Below, in pieces: positions 41,213 through 49,551 of a stretch of 64,000 nt of DNA. A program made the translations under genes and the position numbers. The notes under the pieces were generated by a model that made no database searches, had not been told where the DNA came from, and saw only the letters and a program-made list of their open reading frames with translations. Position 1 is the first letter of the stretch, and each line of letters opens with the position of its first letter. The DNA is taken from the NCBI GenBank assembly GCA_016929095.1, contig JAFGJM010000057.1:55001-119000 (forward strand), in the 5' to 3' direction. The stretch comes from Anaerolineales bacterium. Lineage in GTDB: Bacteria > Chloroflexota > Anaerolineae > Anaerolineales > UBA4823.

Positions 41213-42712
41213 GTGAAAGATCTTTTGGTCGGATTGGATATCGGCACTTCAACGGTAAAAGCCTGCTTATTTGATCTGCAAGGTAATCAATTAGCCGCCG
41301 CTTTTTCCGAGCAGCCGTTATCCATTCCCCAACCGGGATGGGCAGAACAGAACCCTGAAGATTGGTGGCAGGGTGTTTTAACAATCCTGAACAAGATCAT
41401 AAAAGAGATCGATGTCCACCGTATTGCCGCGTTAGGGCTTTCGGGTCAATGCCCGGGACATGTTTTGGTCGACGCACACGGCGCTTCGCTGGGACCAGCG
41501 ATCATCTGGCGCGATCAACGCGCGGTGGAAGAAGCACAATGGATCAGTGAGCACATCGCCTCAAATCCCGATTTTACCTGGACGGGTATCACCAGGGTGG
41601 TGGATGCAACATTGCCGCCCGCGCGTTTACGCTGGTTAAGTAAACATCGCCTCCAAACCTGGGCGCAGGCCTCTTCCATCATGCAGCCCAAAGATTATAT
41701 TGGACTCCGATTGACTGGTGAAGTAGCCACCGATTTATATAGCGCCTATAGTCTGGTTGATCCTCAAACCGGTCGTTATGACTCTCGCTATTTCACCGCT
41801 CTGGAGATTCCCCTGGATAAAATGCCCAAAGTATTGACGCCGGAGAGCCTGTTGGGACATGTGACACGCCAGGCGGCAAACTTGTGTGGATTATTACCAG
41901 GAACCCCCATCTACATCGGGACAATTGATGCCTGGTGTGACAACATTGCCTGTGGTGCCAGCCTGGAAAGTCGGGCGGTGGACATCGCAGGGACATCTGA
42001 GATCATCTCTTTGGGCGTGAACCGCAAACTCGAGGCTGAAGGCATATTCCTTGCCGAACTAAGTTCGCAAGATAAATTCTTGTGCGGGCCTACTCAATTT
42101 GGAAGCAGCACCATCAAATGGTTGGTGGATATTTTTTATTCGGAGATGGGTGAAAGGATCGACTTCAATATATTGGAAGAGACAGCATCACAAGCCCCAT
42201 CCGGGAGTGATGGTCTGGTGTTTTTGCCTTATCTTTCCGGAGAACGAGCCCCCATTTGGGATGCGCAAGCGCGCGGCGGGTTCATCGGTTTGACATCATC
42301 CCACACTCGATCACATTTTGTGCGCGCTGTCTATGAAGGCGTAGGATTTGCCGTTCGCCATGTCCTGGAGACTTGTGAACAGGCAGCCGGGTTGCGTGCG
42401 GCATTTCTTGTGATATGCGGTGGTGGTTCGCGCAGCCGGTTTTGGAATCAAATCAAAGCAGATGTGTTACAGCGACCAGTTTTTACAACAGTGAACCAGG
42501 TAACCGCTTGCTTAGGTGCAGCCATGTTAGCCGGAGTAGGGGCAGGATATTTTAAAGATATCCACCATGCCTGCCAATCGATGACCCGGCTAGGAGAACC
42601 AATCGAACCGCGATCTGCAGTATCAGGGTGTTACGAAAACAATTTCCAAATCTATAAAAATCTTTATCCAGCACTGCAGCCATTATTTCAAAAAACTATA
42701 TGTTTCAAATAA
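41213..42712 (+). CDS. FGGY-family carbohydrate kinase
   Basis: A 499-aa kinase, normal length. N-terminal GLDIGTSTVKACLFDLQGN phosphate loop, GWAEQNPEDWW, LGLSGQCPGHVLVD, then IWRDQRAVEE, and the C-terminal ATPase domain with VICGGGSRSRFWNQIKADVLQRPV. It resembles xylulokinase-type members. GTG start with AAGGAA upstream. It and the PfkB kinase give two phosphorylation steps in the same cluster, as in pathways that phosphorylate alternative substrates or successive intermediates. Confidence 0.9.
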   Translation: MKDLLVGLDIGTSTVKACLFDLQGNQLAAAFSEQPLSIPQPGWAEQNPEDWWQGVLTILNKIIKEIDVHRIAALGLSGQCPGHVLVDAHGASLGPAIIWRDQRAVEEAQWISEHIASNPDFTWTGITRVVDATLPPARLRWLSKHRLQTWAQASSIMQPKDYIGLRLTGEVATDLYSAYSLVDPQTGRYDSRYFTALEIPLDKMPKVLTPESLLGHVTRQAANLCGLLPGTPIYIGTIDAWCDNIACGASLESRAVDIAGTSEIISLGVNRKLEAEGIFLAELSSQDKFLCGPTQFGSSTIKWLVDIFYSEMGERIDFNILEETASQAPSGSDGLVFLPYLSGERAPIWDAQARGGFIGLTSSHTRSHFVRAVYEGVGFAVRHVLETCEQAAGLRAAFLVICGGGSRSRFWNQIKADVLQRPVFTTVNQVTACLGAAMLAGVGAGYFKDIHHACQSMTRLGEPIEPRSAVSGCYENNFQIYKNLYPALQPLFQKTICFK

Positions 42713-43683
42713 AAATGGGTGCTATGGAAAATCAAGCCGAAACTCAACTTCTTACTCAGGTTGCCCGTCTGTATTATAAAAATGATTTGACCCAGCAACA
42801 GATCGCACGCCGGATGGGTATTACTCGTCAAAAGGTATCCCGTTTGCTAAAACAAGCTCGCGAAGTAGGGATAGTACATATCTCTATCCGCGATCCCCAA
42901 TTTACGGATCATCAATTGGAAGATGATTTAAAGCAAGTCTTTAACCTGGATGAAGTGATATTGGCATGCTGGGAAGAACAGGAGAGCCCCAATTTGCGGA
43001 ATCATCTTGGCATTTTAGCCGCTGAACACATTCATTCTGTGCTTAGAGATGAAATGGTTATCGGCATTGGTTGGGGCCGGACACTGTTCGAAGTGGTTAG
43101 CTCTTTTCCAAAGAATAATCCCATCCATATTCATGTAACGCCCCTCATTGGCGGCATTGGCGATATGGCACCCTTCTTCCAGGTGAATGAGCTTGCCCGG
43201 AGGATGGCAGAGGCTTTTAGCGGCAGCTACCGGTTTTTGCATGTTCCGGCATTTACATCGGATGCGGATACACATAAAGCACTGATGAAGACTCAGGAAG
43301 TGGAACGGGTACAGGGTTTATGGAATCAGCTTGACCTTGCCATAGTGGGAATTGGGCATGTTGAGTTACAACAGATATCATCGATGTTCTTTGCCGACCA
43401 TATGACACCCGGGGTGCTGGCTCAGCTTGAGGCAAAGGGTGCAGTAGGTGACATTTGTGGAAGATTTTTTGATAGTGACGGAAAGCCTGTCACTTTAGGT
43501 GCGGGCGTTATCGGAATAGAACTGGAAAGGTTACGGTCTGTTCCGAAAGTGATCGCCATTGCCGGGGGATTAGAAAAAGTGAGAGCGCTTCTTGGGGCAT
43601 TGCGGGGAGGGTTGGTTAAGACTCTGGTTACTGATACCGCCACCGCCCGTGAGGTGCTGGTAAAACATCGTGAAAGGAGGTGA
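42700..43683 (+). CDS. SorC-family transcriptional regulator
   Basis: A 327-aa regulator overlapping the FGGY gene by 13 nt; the true start may be the in-frame ATG 8 codons later (MENQAETQ), since no clear ribosome site exists for either. The HTH is LYYKNDLTQQQIARRMGITRQKVSRLLKQAREVGIV. The C-terminal sugar-binding domain has GIGWGRTLFEVVSSF, VTPLIGGIGD and a VTDTATAREVL end. SorC members sense phosphorylated sugars, so a kinase or aldolase intermediate of this cluster is the likely effector. Confidence 0.9.
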   Translation: MFQIKMGAMENQAETQLLTQVARLYYKNDLTQQQIARRMGITRQKVSRLLKQAREVGIVHISIRDPQFTDHQLEDDLKQVFNLDEVILACWEEQESPNLRNHLGILAAEHIHSVLRDEMVIGIGWGRTLFEVVSSFPKNNPIHIHVTPLIGGIGDMAPFFQVNELARRMAEAFSGSYRFLHVPAFTSDADTHKALMKTQEVERVQGLWNQLDLAIVGIGHVELQQISSMFFADHMTPGVLAQLEAKGAVGDICGRFFDSDGKPVTLGAGVIGIELERLRSVPKVIAIAGGLEKVRALLGALRGGLVKTLVTDTATAREVLVKHRERR

Positions 43684-43788
43684 CGAGCTCTATAAACCTT
43701 TGGCGTGATAAATAGTACGTGTTTCAGAAGGATCGAAATAAATAAAGAGAGAGACAATTAATCTTCAACATATGGAGGAGTATCGAAA

Positions 43789-44280
43789 ATGAAAAAAAGC
43801 CTATTAATCCTGTTTTGCCTGGTAATAGTAGCCAGCTTGATTGTAGGTTGTGGCGGTGCTTCAGAGTCTAAAGGTCCGACCATTTTGAAAGTCACCGGCA
43901 AGATTGCAGATGGCACTTATGAATTCGATGAAGCAACCTTCGATAAGAATGCGGTTGATCAAGAATACGTCGATCCTTGGGTAGGCGATGGTACAGAACC
44001 GCAGAAATATAACGGGGTGATGCTGTCCAAGCTGATCGAGATTGTAAAACCGACTTCCGATGCAACCACCATCAGTGTCATTGCAACCGATGGCAAGGGT
44101 ATCGATGTGTCCATGGCTGATGCGCAAAAGTGGCCGATCATGCTGGTGCACAGGAATGCTGGCGCAGCTCTTGATGAAAAGACCGGCGGCCCAGTCAAGA
44201 TCGCCTTCCCTCAAGAAGCCCGCGATACATATCTTGACGAACAGTGGATGTGGTGGGTCGTTGAAATTAAATTCAAATAA
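43789..44280 (+). CDS. Lipoprotein with a sulfite-oxidase-like (molybdopterin-binding) fold, no catalytic Cys
   Basis: A 163-aa lipoprotein: lipobox IVGC with Cys21, then a domain with YNGVMLSKLIEIVKPTSDATTISVIATDGKGIDVSM and GGPVKIAFP ending WWVVEIKFK. This is the pattern of the oxidoreductase molybdopterin-binding (SUOX) domain, but the conserved Cys that ligates Mo is missing: the mature part has only the lipid-anchoring Cys. It thus probably uses the fold for binding rather than catalysis. GGAGG upstream. It precedes the second ECF operon and might capture the substrate outside the cell (inference). Confidence 0.65.
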   Translation: MKKSLLILFCLVIVASLIVGCGGASESKGPTILKVTGKIADGTYEFDEATFDKNAVDQEYVDPWVGDGTEPQKYNGVMLSKLIEIVKPTSDATTISVIATDGKGIDVSMADAQKWPIMLVHRNAGAALDEKTGGPVKIAFPQEARDTYLDEQWMWWVVEIKFK

Positions 44281-44311
44281 ACATCAGTGTAATTTATGAA
44301 TTACAGGGAAA

Positions 44312-44352
44312 GGGAAGGGCTAATTTACCTCTCAATAAAGAAAGCCCTTCCC
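44312..44352 (+). terminator. Hairpin between the lipoprotein and the second ECF operon
   Basis: Perfect 10-bp stem GGGAAGGGCT / AGCCCTTCCC with a 21-nt loop and no following T-tract. It may act as a partial terminator or as a stability element setting lipoprotein-to-ECF expression ratios. Confidence 0.5.
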
Positions 44353-44360
44353 TGGCCTGG

Positions 44361-45221
44361 GTGAAACCTATGCAGAATATCATCGAAGTCGCAAATATTA
44401 CATATGCTTATCCTCGCACGGATATACCGGCGTTAAATAACATTAGCTTTTCCGTGCCTCAAGGGCAATTTGTGGCAATTATCGGTCCAACCGGCGCTGG
44501 CAAATCCACTCTGTGCTATTGTTTTAATGGTGCTGTACCGCGTTTATTCGGTGGGGAAATGTCTGGCTCGGTCGTTGTAGCTGGAAAAGATACCTACGAA
44601 AATGAAATCCCGGTCATGGCGCAGCATGTTGGTCTGGTGGTACAGAACGCCCGCAACCAGTTGTTCAATGTGAACGTGCAATGCGAAATTGCCTTTGGTT
44701 GTGAGAACCTTGGCTTCCCTCGCCAAAAGATCATCCAAAACCTGCATGATGCCTTGACCTTTGTAGGCTTGCAAGGCTATGAGAACCGCCAGCCCACAGC
44801 ACTCTCCGGAGGCCAGCAGCAAAGGGTAGCCATTGCTTGCGTTCTTGCTATGGAACCAGATGTGTTGGTGTTGGATGAACCAACCTCAGAACTTGACCCA
44901 ATAGGTTCCGAACAAGTGATGGAAACAATTACCCGTCTCAATCGGAGTTTGGGGAAAACCGTCATACTGGTCAGCCATGATACTGAGTTCATTGCGCAAT
45001 TTGCCGATCGGGTTTTGGTTATTAACGATGGCAGCCTGGTGTTAGACGGAAGCCCAAGAGAAGTATTTTCTAAAGCCGATTTGCTTTCTTCTTGCCGTAT
45101 TCGACCACCACAGGTTTGCCAGCTTAGTTACGAATTACGTAAAAAGGGCTTTCCCATTACGGACATCCCCATCACGATTGATGAAGCCGTCACATTATAC
45201 GAGGGATTGCAGCATGGATAG
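44361..45221 (+). CDS. ecfA: ECF transporter ATPase EcfA, second system
   Basis: A 286-aa ABC ATPase starting at GTG, or at an ATG three codons later. Walker A GPTGAGKST, Q-loop VVQNARNQLFNVNV, signature LSGGQQQR and Walker B VLVLDEPTSELDP are intact, with the C-terminal PPQVCQL segment of ECF ATPases. It overlaps the next ATPase gene, and together they replace the single fused ATPase of the first system. Confidence 0.92.
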   Translation: MKPMQNIIEVANITYAYPRTDIPALNNISFSVPQGQFVAIIGPTGAGKSTLCYCFNGAVPRLFGGEMSGSVVVAGKDTYENEIPVMAQHVGLVVQNARNQLFNVNVQCEIAFGCENLGFPRQKIIQNLHDALTFVGLQGYENRQPTALSGGQQQRVAIACVLAMEPDVLVLDEPTSELDPIGSEQVMETITRLNRSLGKTVILVSHDTEFIAQFADRVLVINDGSLVLDGSPREVFSKADLLSSCRIRPPQVCQLSYELRKKGFPITDIPITIDEAVTLYEGLQHG

Positions 45222-46068
45222 AGAACTAATCATCCACGGTGAAAACTTGACGCACATCTATCCCAATGGAGTGGAAGCCTTACGTGGTGTCACAATCGAT
45301 ATATATAGAGGTGAATACCTGGCAATTGTCGGGCAGAATGGCAGCGGAAAAACGACATTGGCAAAGCACCTTAACGGTCTACTGAGACCCACACACGGTG
45401 CGATAATCGTTCGTGGTATAGACGCCGGTAAAGCCAAAGTATCCGAACTTTCACGAATCATCGGTTATGTGTTCCAAAACCCCGACGATATGCTATTTTG
45501 TAACAGCATCGAGGAGGAGATCGCCTTTGGACCTGAGATGATCGGCTGTTCGAAAGAAGAAACCAAACACCGTGTGGATGAAATCATCCAGGTGTTAGGT
45601 TTGGAAAGTATGTCTGATCAACATCCCTTTGCCTTAAGCCTGGGAGACCGGCAAAGAGTGGCTGTTGCCTGTGCCTTATCCATGGAACCGGAAGTTTTCG
45701 TCTTTGACGAGCCAACCACCGGGCAGGATTATTTCGGCGGGCAGCGCATCATGTCCATTATCGATCAACTGCATGCCTCCGGCAAAACGATCATTATCAT
45801 CACCCATGATATGCAAATGGTCGCCGAACATGCCCAGCGGGTAGTGGTGATGTCGGCGGGTCAAATTGCCCTGGATGCGCCGCCGGAAAAAGCGTTTACA
45901 CAGCTTGAACCGCTGGAAACCTTATCCTTGCGACCGCCCCAAATTACACGCTTCGCATTTCGCATGGGCTGGACCGATCACGCCATATTGAATGTCCAAC
46001 AGATGTTGGCAGCAATGAATGGATCACACGCTTCGTCCAAAATTGAGACAGGCGGGGAGGCTAAATAA
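45214..46068 (+). CDS. ECF transporter ATPase EcfA', second system
   Basis: A 284-aa ABC ATPase beginning at the ATG that overlaps the previous stop; the longer upstream frame is a shadow. Walker A GQNGSGKTT and Walker B VFVFDEPTTGQDYFGG are normal, but the signature is LSLGDRQR rather than LSGGQ. ECF pairs often have one degenerate site, and the second half of the fused ATPase at 31828 is also altered (LSKGE), so this is the equivalent subunit. Confidence 0.92.
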   Translation: MDRELIIHGENLTHIYPNGVEALRGVTIDIYRGEYLAIVGQNGSGKTTLAKHLNGLLRPTHGAIIVRGIDAGKAKVSELSRIIGYVFQNPDDMLFCNSIEEEIAFGPEMIGCSKEETKHRVDEIIQVLGLESMSDQHPFALSLGDRQRVAVACALSMEPEVFVFDEPTTGQDYFGGQRIMSIIDQLHASGKTIIIITHDMQMVAEHAQRVVVMSAGQIALDAPPEKAFTQLEPLETLSLRPPQITRFAFRMGWTDHAILNVQQMLAAMNGSHASSKIETGGEAK

Positions 46069-46070
46069 GT

Positions 46071-46877
46071 ATGGCTGACGTGGGTTATATCAATCAAGAT
46101 TCCTTTCTGCACCGCCTGGATGCACGCACCAAACTAATTTTAATGTTAGCTATCTTAGTCGTTGTGCTGGTCTTTACCGATCCTATTTATGTGATCGCGA
46201 TTTTATTTCTGGTTTTAGGCGCCTGGAAGTTGGCAAAACTGCCCCTCAATATGGTGGGTGATATTTTTAAATATTTTACCGGCATTGCCGTAATTATTTT
46301 TGTCTTACAAGCCTTTTTTTATCCTGGAGAAACCAACCTTTTACAAATTTCAAACCCCATTCCCGCTATCGGTTTTAGCGGATACATCACTTTGCAAGGC
46401 GTGATGTACGGTCTGGCTCTGGTATTAAGACTGGTTGTTATCATGACCGTAGCCCCGCTATTGGTGATGACCACCCCTATGTCAGACCTGATGCTGGCTC
46501 TGGTTAAGTTCAAAGTACCCTATCGCTTTGCATTTATCCTGACCACCGCCATGAGTCTGTTCCCTTCGATCCAAAATCGAGCCGAATTAATCCAACAAGC
46601 GCAATTGTGCCGTGGGGTGGGAGATTTTGAAAGCGGGAATTTTTTCGTCCGGTTACGCGCCTCGGCCAGTATATTAACGCCGTTAATTTTAGGTGCGTTC
46701 CGCGATTCACAGATATTGGATGTGGCTATGAGCTCGCGTGCCTTCGGGGCACCCATCCAACGGACATTCTTATTAGAAAGCCATTTTCGTCAGGCCGATT
46801 ATATATTTCTGGCAGGGAGTTGCCTTTCCCTGGTGGGAGCGGTCATCCTGCGCATAATGCACCTCGGAGTTGTATAG
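46071..46877 (+). CDS. ecfT: ECF transporter T-component (EcfT), second system
   Basis: A 268-aa membrane protein with the opening SFLHRLDARTKLILML and coupling region QAQLCRGVGDFESG and DVAMSSRAFGAPIQRT. Same length and plan as the T-component at 30999. GGGAGG lies upstream. It follows the ATPase by 2 bp and precedes its S-component. Confidence 0.9.
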   Translation: MADVGYINQDSFLHRLDARTKLILMLAILVVVLVFTDPIYVIAILFLVLGAWKLAKLPLNMVGDIFKYFTGIAVIIFVLQAFFYPGETNLLQISNPIPAIGFSGYITLQGVMYGLALVLRLVVIMTVAPLLVMTTPMSDLMLALVKFKVPYRFAFILTTAMSLFPSIQNRAELIQQAQLCRGVGDFESGNFFVRLRASASILTPLILGAFRDSQILDVAMSSRAFGAPIQRTFLLESHFRQADYIFLAGSCLSLVGAVILRIMHLGVV

Positions 46878-46896
46878 AATTAAAGGAGAAATAGCC

Positions 46897-47682
46897 GTGA
46901 ATCAAACCAATCCACCCGAAAACAATATTGAAGCCAAGCCGGCTCCCGTTCGTTCATGGCAATCACGGGGTCGTATCTTTGGCATACCAGTCTCATTGAT
47001 CGCCATTTGGGCAGCATTATTCGTTGCCGCTAGCGCCGTCCCCGCTTTGCCCGTGCCGGGCATGGGTGGCATGATCACCGTCAATGCCATCATGACCGCC
47101 ATTTCAGGTGTGGTGTTGGGACCAGCCGCTGCCGTGGCAAATATGGCCGGCGCCATCATCGCCACCATCCTGTTTCCTTTTGGGGCGTTCTTTGGTCCGA
47201 TCAGCTTCCTGACTGCGACCGTGGGCGGTTTGATCGCCGGGCTCACGTTTGCCAATCGTTGGAAACTTGCCGGAGCAATTGAGTTGTTGTTGATTGCCTC
47301 TTGGTTCGTCAACCCGGCTTCATGGCAACCCTATATGTATCTGGTACCCCTGCCCTATACGGGCATCGCTGTGCTGGTCATTTTCATAAAACCTTTACGT
47401 GAATGGGCTCGTAACCAGATATTGACTCAAAATAAGGTTTGGATGTGGCCAGCGCTTTTCCTATTTGCCTCCATTGGTCATGCCGGAGAATACCTGACAT
47501 CCAATTCCATGACGAATTGGATGTATAACCTAACCTGGCAATATTGGATTCCCACATTACCCTATTGGATCGGTGTGGATACGGTCATTGTTGTACTATC
47601 CATGGTGGTGGGTGTGGGTGTTTTGATCGGATTGCATCGCGCCCGGTTACCGCATGCCTCAGATCTTTATATCAAAAAATAA
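46897..47682 (+). CDS. ECF transporter S-component, copy 3
   Basis: 261 aa from the GTG preceded by AAGGAG; an upstream TTG would read through that site. A hydrophilic 33-residue N-terminus precedes six membrane helices. The IPVSLIAIWAALFVAASAVPALPVPG and FPFGAFFGPISF segments align with the S-components at 33728 and 37682, so all three are paralogues, with this one the most diverged and extended in the C-terminal half (several Trp and Tyr residues). Ligand unknown. Confidence 0.85.
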   Translation: MNQTNPPENNIEAKPAPVRSWQSRGRIFGIPVSLIAIWAALFVAASAVPALPVPGMGGMITVNAIMTAISGVVLGPAAAVANMAGAIIATILFPFGAFFGPISFLTATVGGLIAGLTFANRWKLAGAIELLLIASWFVNPASWQPYMYLVPLPYTGIAVLVIFIKPLREWARNQILTQNKVWMWPALFLFASIGHAGEYLTSNSMTNWMYNLTWQYWIPTLPYWIGVDTVIVVLSMVVGVGVLIGLHRARLPHASDLYIKK

Positions 47683-47684
47683 TT

Positions 47685-48710
47685 GTGAGTAAATTGTCGG
47701 ATAAGTTCCTTGGATGTTTAGCGGGGTTAGCGATGGGGGATGCACTGGGTGTCCCGGTTGAGTTCCTGTCACCCACACAGATCGAAGAGATTTATGGGCA
47801 GGTGACCGGAATTGTATCAGCACCCGAGTGGCATCCTCACAGCCGGCTGCGTCCCGGCAGCATCAGCGACGATACCCATCAGGCGATGGCAGTTGCCCAC
47901 GCTTACGCCCCGGATGGGGAACTAAGCGTCAAAGCAGTGGCAAAAAAGTTATTAGCCTGGGTAGACGCCACACCTCCCGAAGATTTGGATGTGATCATCG
48001 GCCCCAGCACCCGGCATTCCATAGAACTTATCCGTCAAGGCGGTGATCCGCAAACAACCGGCAGTAAAGGGATAACGAATGGCGCTGCCATGCGTGTTGC
48101 TCCGGTTGGCTTGGTCAACATCGGTAATTTCGAGGCGGCTTTCCAGGATGCCATCCAGGCCAGCCTGCCCACACATGGCAGTAATGTGGCGATATCCGCC
48201 AGCGCAGCGGTGGCATTTGCTGTCACGCAAGCTGCAGAAATCGGTACCTCGATTGAGGCCATCCTGGATGCGGCTAAAACTGGCGCAGAACGGGGGCGCT
48301 CCGAGGGGCAATGGCATTGGGGTACCGCCCTGGAGGGCCGGATCGAATTGGCGCAGAATATCGTGTGCCAGGCTGAAAGCGAAAAAGAAGCCCTGCATGA
48401 CTTGTATCGCTTTGTCGGCGTGGATATGCTGGTTGCCGAATCGGTAGCTACAGCCCTGGGATTGGTGCAACTGGCTCAGGGAGATCCAATGAAAGCCATT
48501 TTTTTTGGAGTCAACCTGGGCGGGGACGCCGATACGATTGCCGCTATCGCCGGCGCGATCTGCGGTACATACAAGGGTATCCAGGCGATCGATCAAAATC
48601 TGCTGGCGTCAATAGAGAAAATCAATCGAATTGATTTCTCCGGCGAGGCGCAGCGTCTTTATGAAATCATGAAAAGGAAAAACGATTTAATAAATATAAA
48701 TGATGAATAA
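47685..48710 (+). CDS. ADP-ribosylglycohydrolase-family protein
   Basis: A 341-aa protein starting at a GTG 2 nt after the S-component stop; the longer open frame overlaps that gene. Family motifs are present: GCLAGLAMGDALGVPVEF, GSISDDTHQAMAVA with the metal-binding Ser-Asp-Asp-Thr, GITNGAAMRVAP and LGGDADTIAAIAGAICG. Enzymes of this fold remove ADP-ribose from proteins, but many operon-encoded members hydrolyse ribosides or other N-glycosides. Its place between a transporter and a sugar isomerase favours a small-molecule glycosidase role (inference). Confidence 0.85.
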   Translation: MSKLSDKFLGCLAGLAMGDALGVPVEFLSPTQIEEIYGQVTGIVSAPEWHPHSRLRPGSISDDTHQAMAVAHAYAPDGELSVKAVAKKLLAWVDATPPEDLDVIIGPSTRHSIELIRQGGDPQTTGSKGITNGAAMRVAPVGLVNIGNFEAAFQDAIQASLPTHGSNVAISASAAVAFAVTQAAEIGTSIEAILDAAKTGAERGRSEGQWHWGTALEGRIELAQNIVCQAESEKEALHDLYRFVGVDMLVAESVATALGLVQLAQGDPMKAIFFGVNLGGDADTIAAIAGAICGTYKGIQAIDQNLLASIEKINRIDFSGEAQRLYEIMKRKNDLININDE

Positions 48711-49551
48711 AAATAATAACCGGATTGGTTTCACCATGCATCCCCTTTGGTTGAGGAGTACAAACCTCAAGGATTTTCTGGCGCCATTGCAGGCAGCCGG
48801 TTTGAATGCCTTTGAGTTTTTGCTCGATCCGGGAGACAGTCAATGGAGCCAATTCGCCCCTTTGATGAAATCTAGTGCAGACATGGGCTTTTATCTCTCT
48901 TTTCATTTCCCATACCGGCAGGCTTATTCATTGCAGGGATTTCGAGAGAATACGCAAGTGGTCAGCCGGAATGAACTGGCCTCGCTTCTATCCCTGACTC
49001 AAGACCTGGGCAAGGCGACGGGTCACACGCCAGTGATCGTCGTACATGCTGCGAAATCGAAGTCCGCTTCAAGACAGCAACTCTTCAATGATACGCTGGC
49101 ATTCATGCAGTGGGCTGTGGAAGGCTTCCCCGGGTTGTATTTCGCCATCGAAAACCTGGGACCGGCTGCTACAGGCGAGCTGAAACTTGGCGACACACGC
49201 GAGGAAGTGTTTGATTTGGTCGTAAAAACCGGGTCGCCCCAGGTGGGTATTTGTTGGGATTTGGGGCACGACAAGCTGCACAACCGCCTTAAAACGCCTC
49301 CCATATCCTGGTTAGAAAAAGTGATCCATTTACACGTCCACGATGTTGATTCCGGCGGAGTAGATCATTACCCGCTGGTATATAACAATGTGCCTTATCG
49401 CGCCTGGCTCCCAATATTTTCATCACGTCAACTACCAGGCTCTGTGTGTTTGGAGATCAAGGGACACCAACTAAAAGGCTGGGGGATTAACAAAATTACA
49501 CAAAGTTTGGTTGATAGTGTTAATCTGGTTCGGGAATTAGTCGATGAATGA
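48700..49551 (+). CDS. TIM-barrel sugar phosphate isomerase/epimerase
   Basis: A 283-aa xylose-isomerase-like TIM barrel: LNAFEFLLDP, YLSFHFPY, VHAAKSKSA, FAIENLGPA, GICWDLGHD, HLHVHDVDSGGVDHYPL and SVCLEIKGHQ mark the metal-binding strands (Glu, Asp/His, His, Glu). The start overlaps the previous gene by 11 nt and its stop overlaps the permease start. It should isomerise or epimerise a keto sugar in the pathway fed by the ABC transporter that follows. Confidence 0.85.
   Translation: MMNKNNNRIGFTMHPLWLRSTNLKDFLAPLQAAGLNAFEFLLDPGDSQWSQFAPLMKSSADMGFYLSFHFPYRQAYSLQGFRENTQVVSRNELASLLSLTQDLGKATGHTPVIVVHAAKSKSASRQQLFNDTLAFMQWAVEGFPGLYFAIENLGPAATGELKLGDTREEVFDLVVKTGSPQVGICWDLGHDKLHNRLKTPPISWLEKVIHLHVHDVDSGGVDHYPLVYNNVPYRAWLPIFSSRQLPGSVCLEIKGHQLKGWGINKITQSLVDSVNLVRELVDE

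Noticed and set aside
47544..47684. N-terminal Cys/His-rich extension of the ADP-ribosylglycohydrolase-family protein
   Set aside because: It overlaps the S-component gene in another frame; the GTG just after that gene's stop gives the normal family start.
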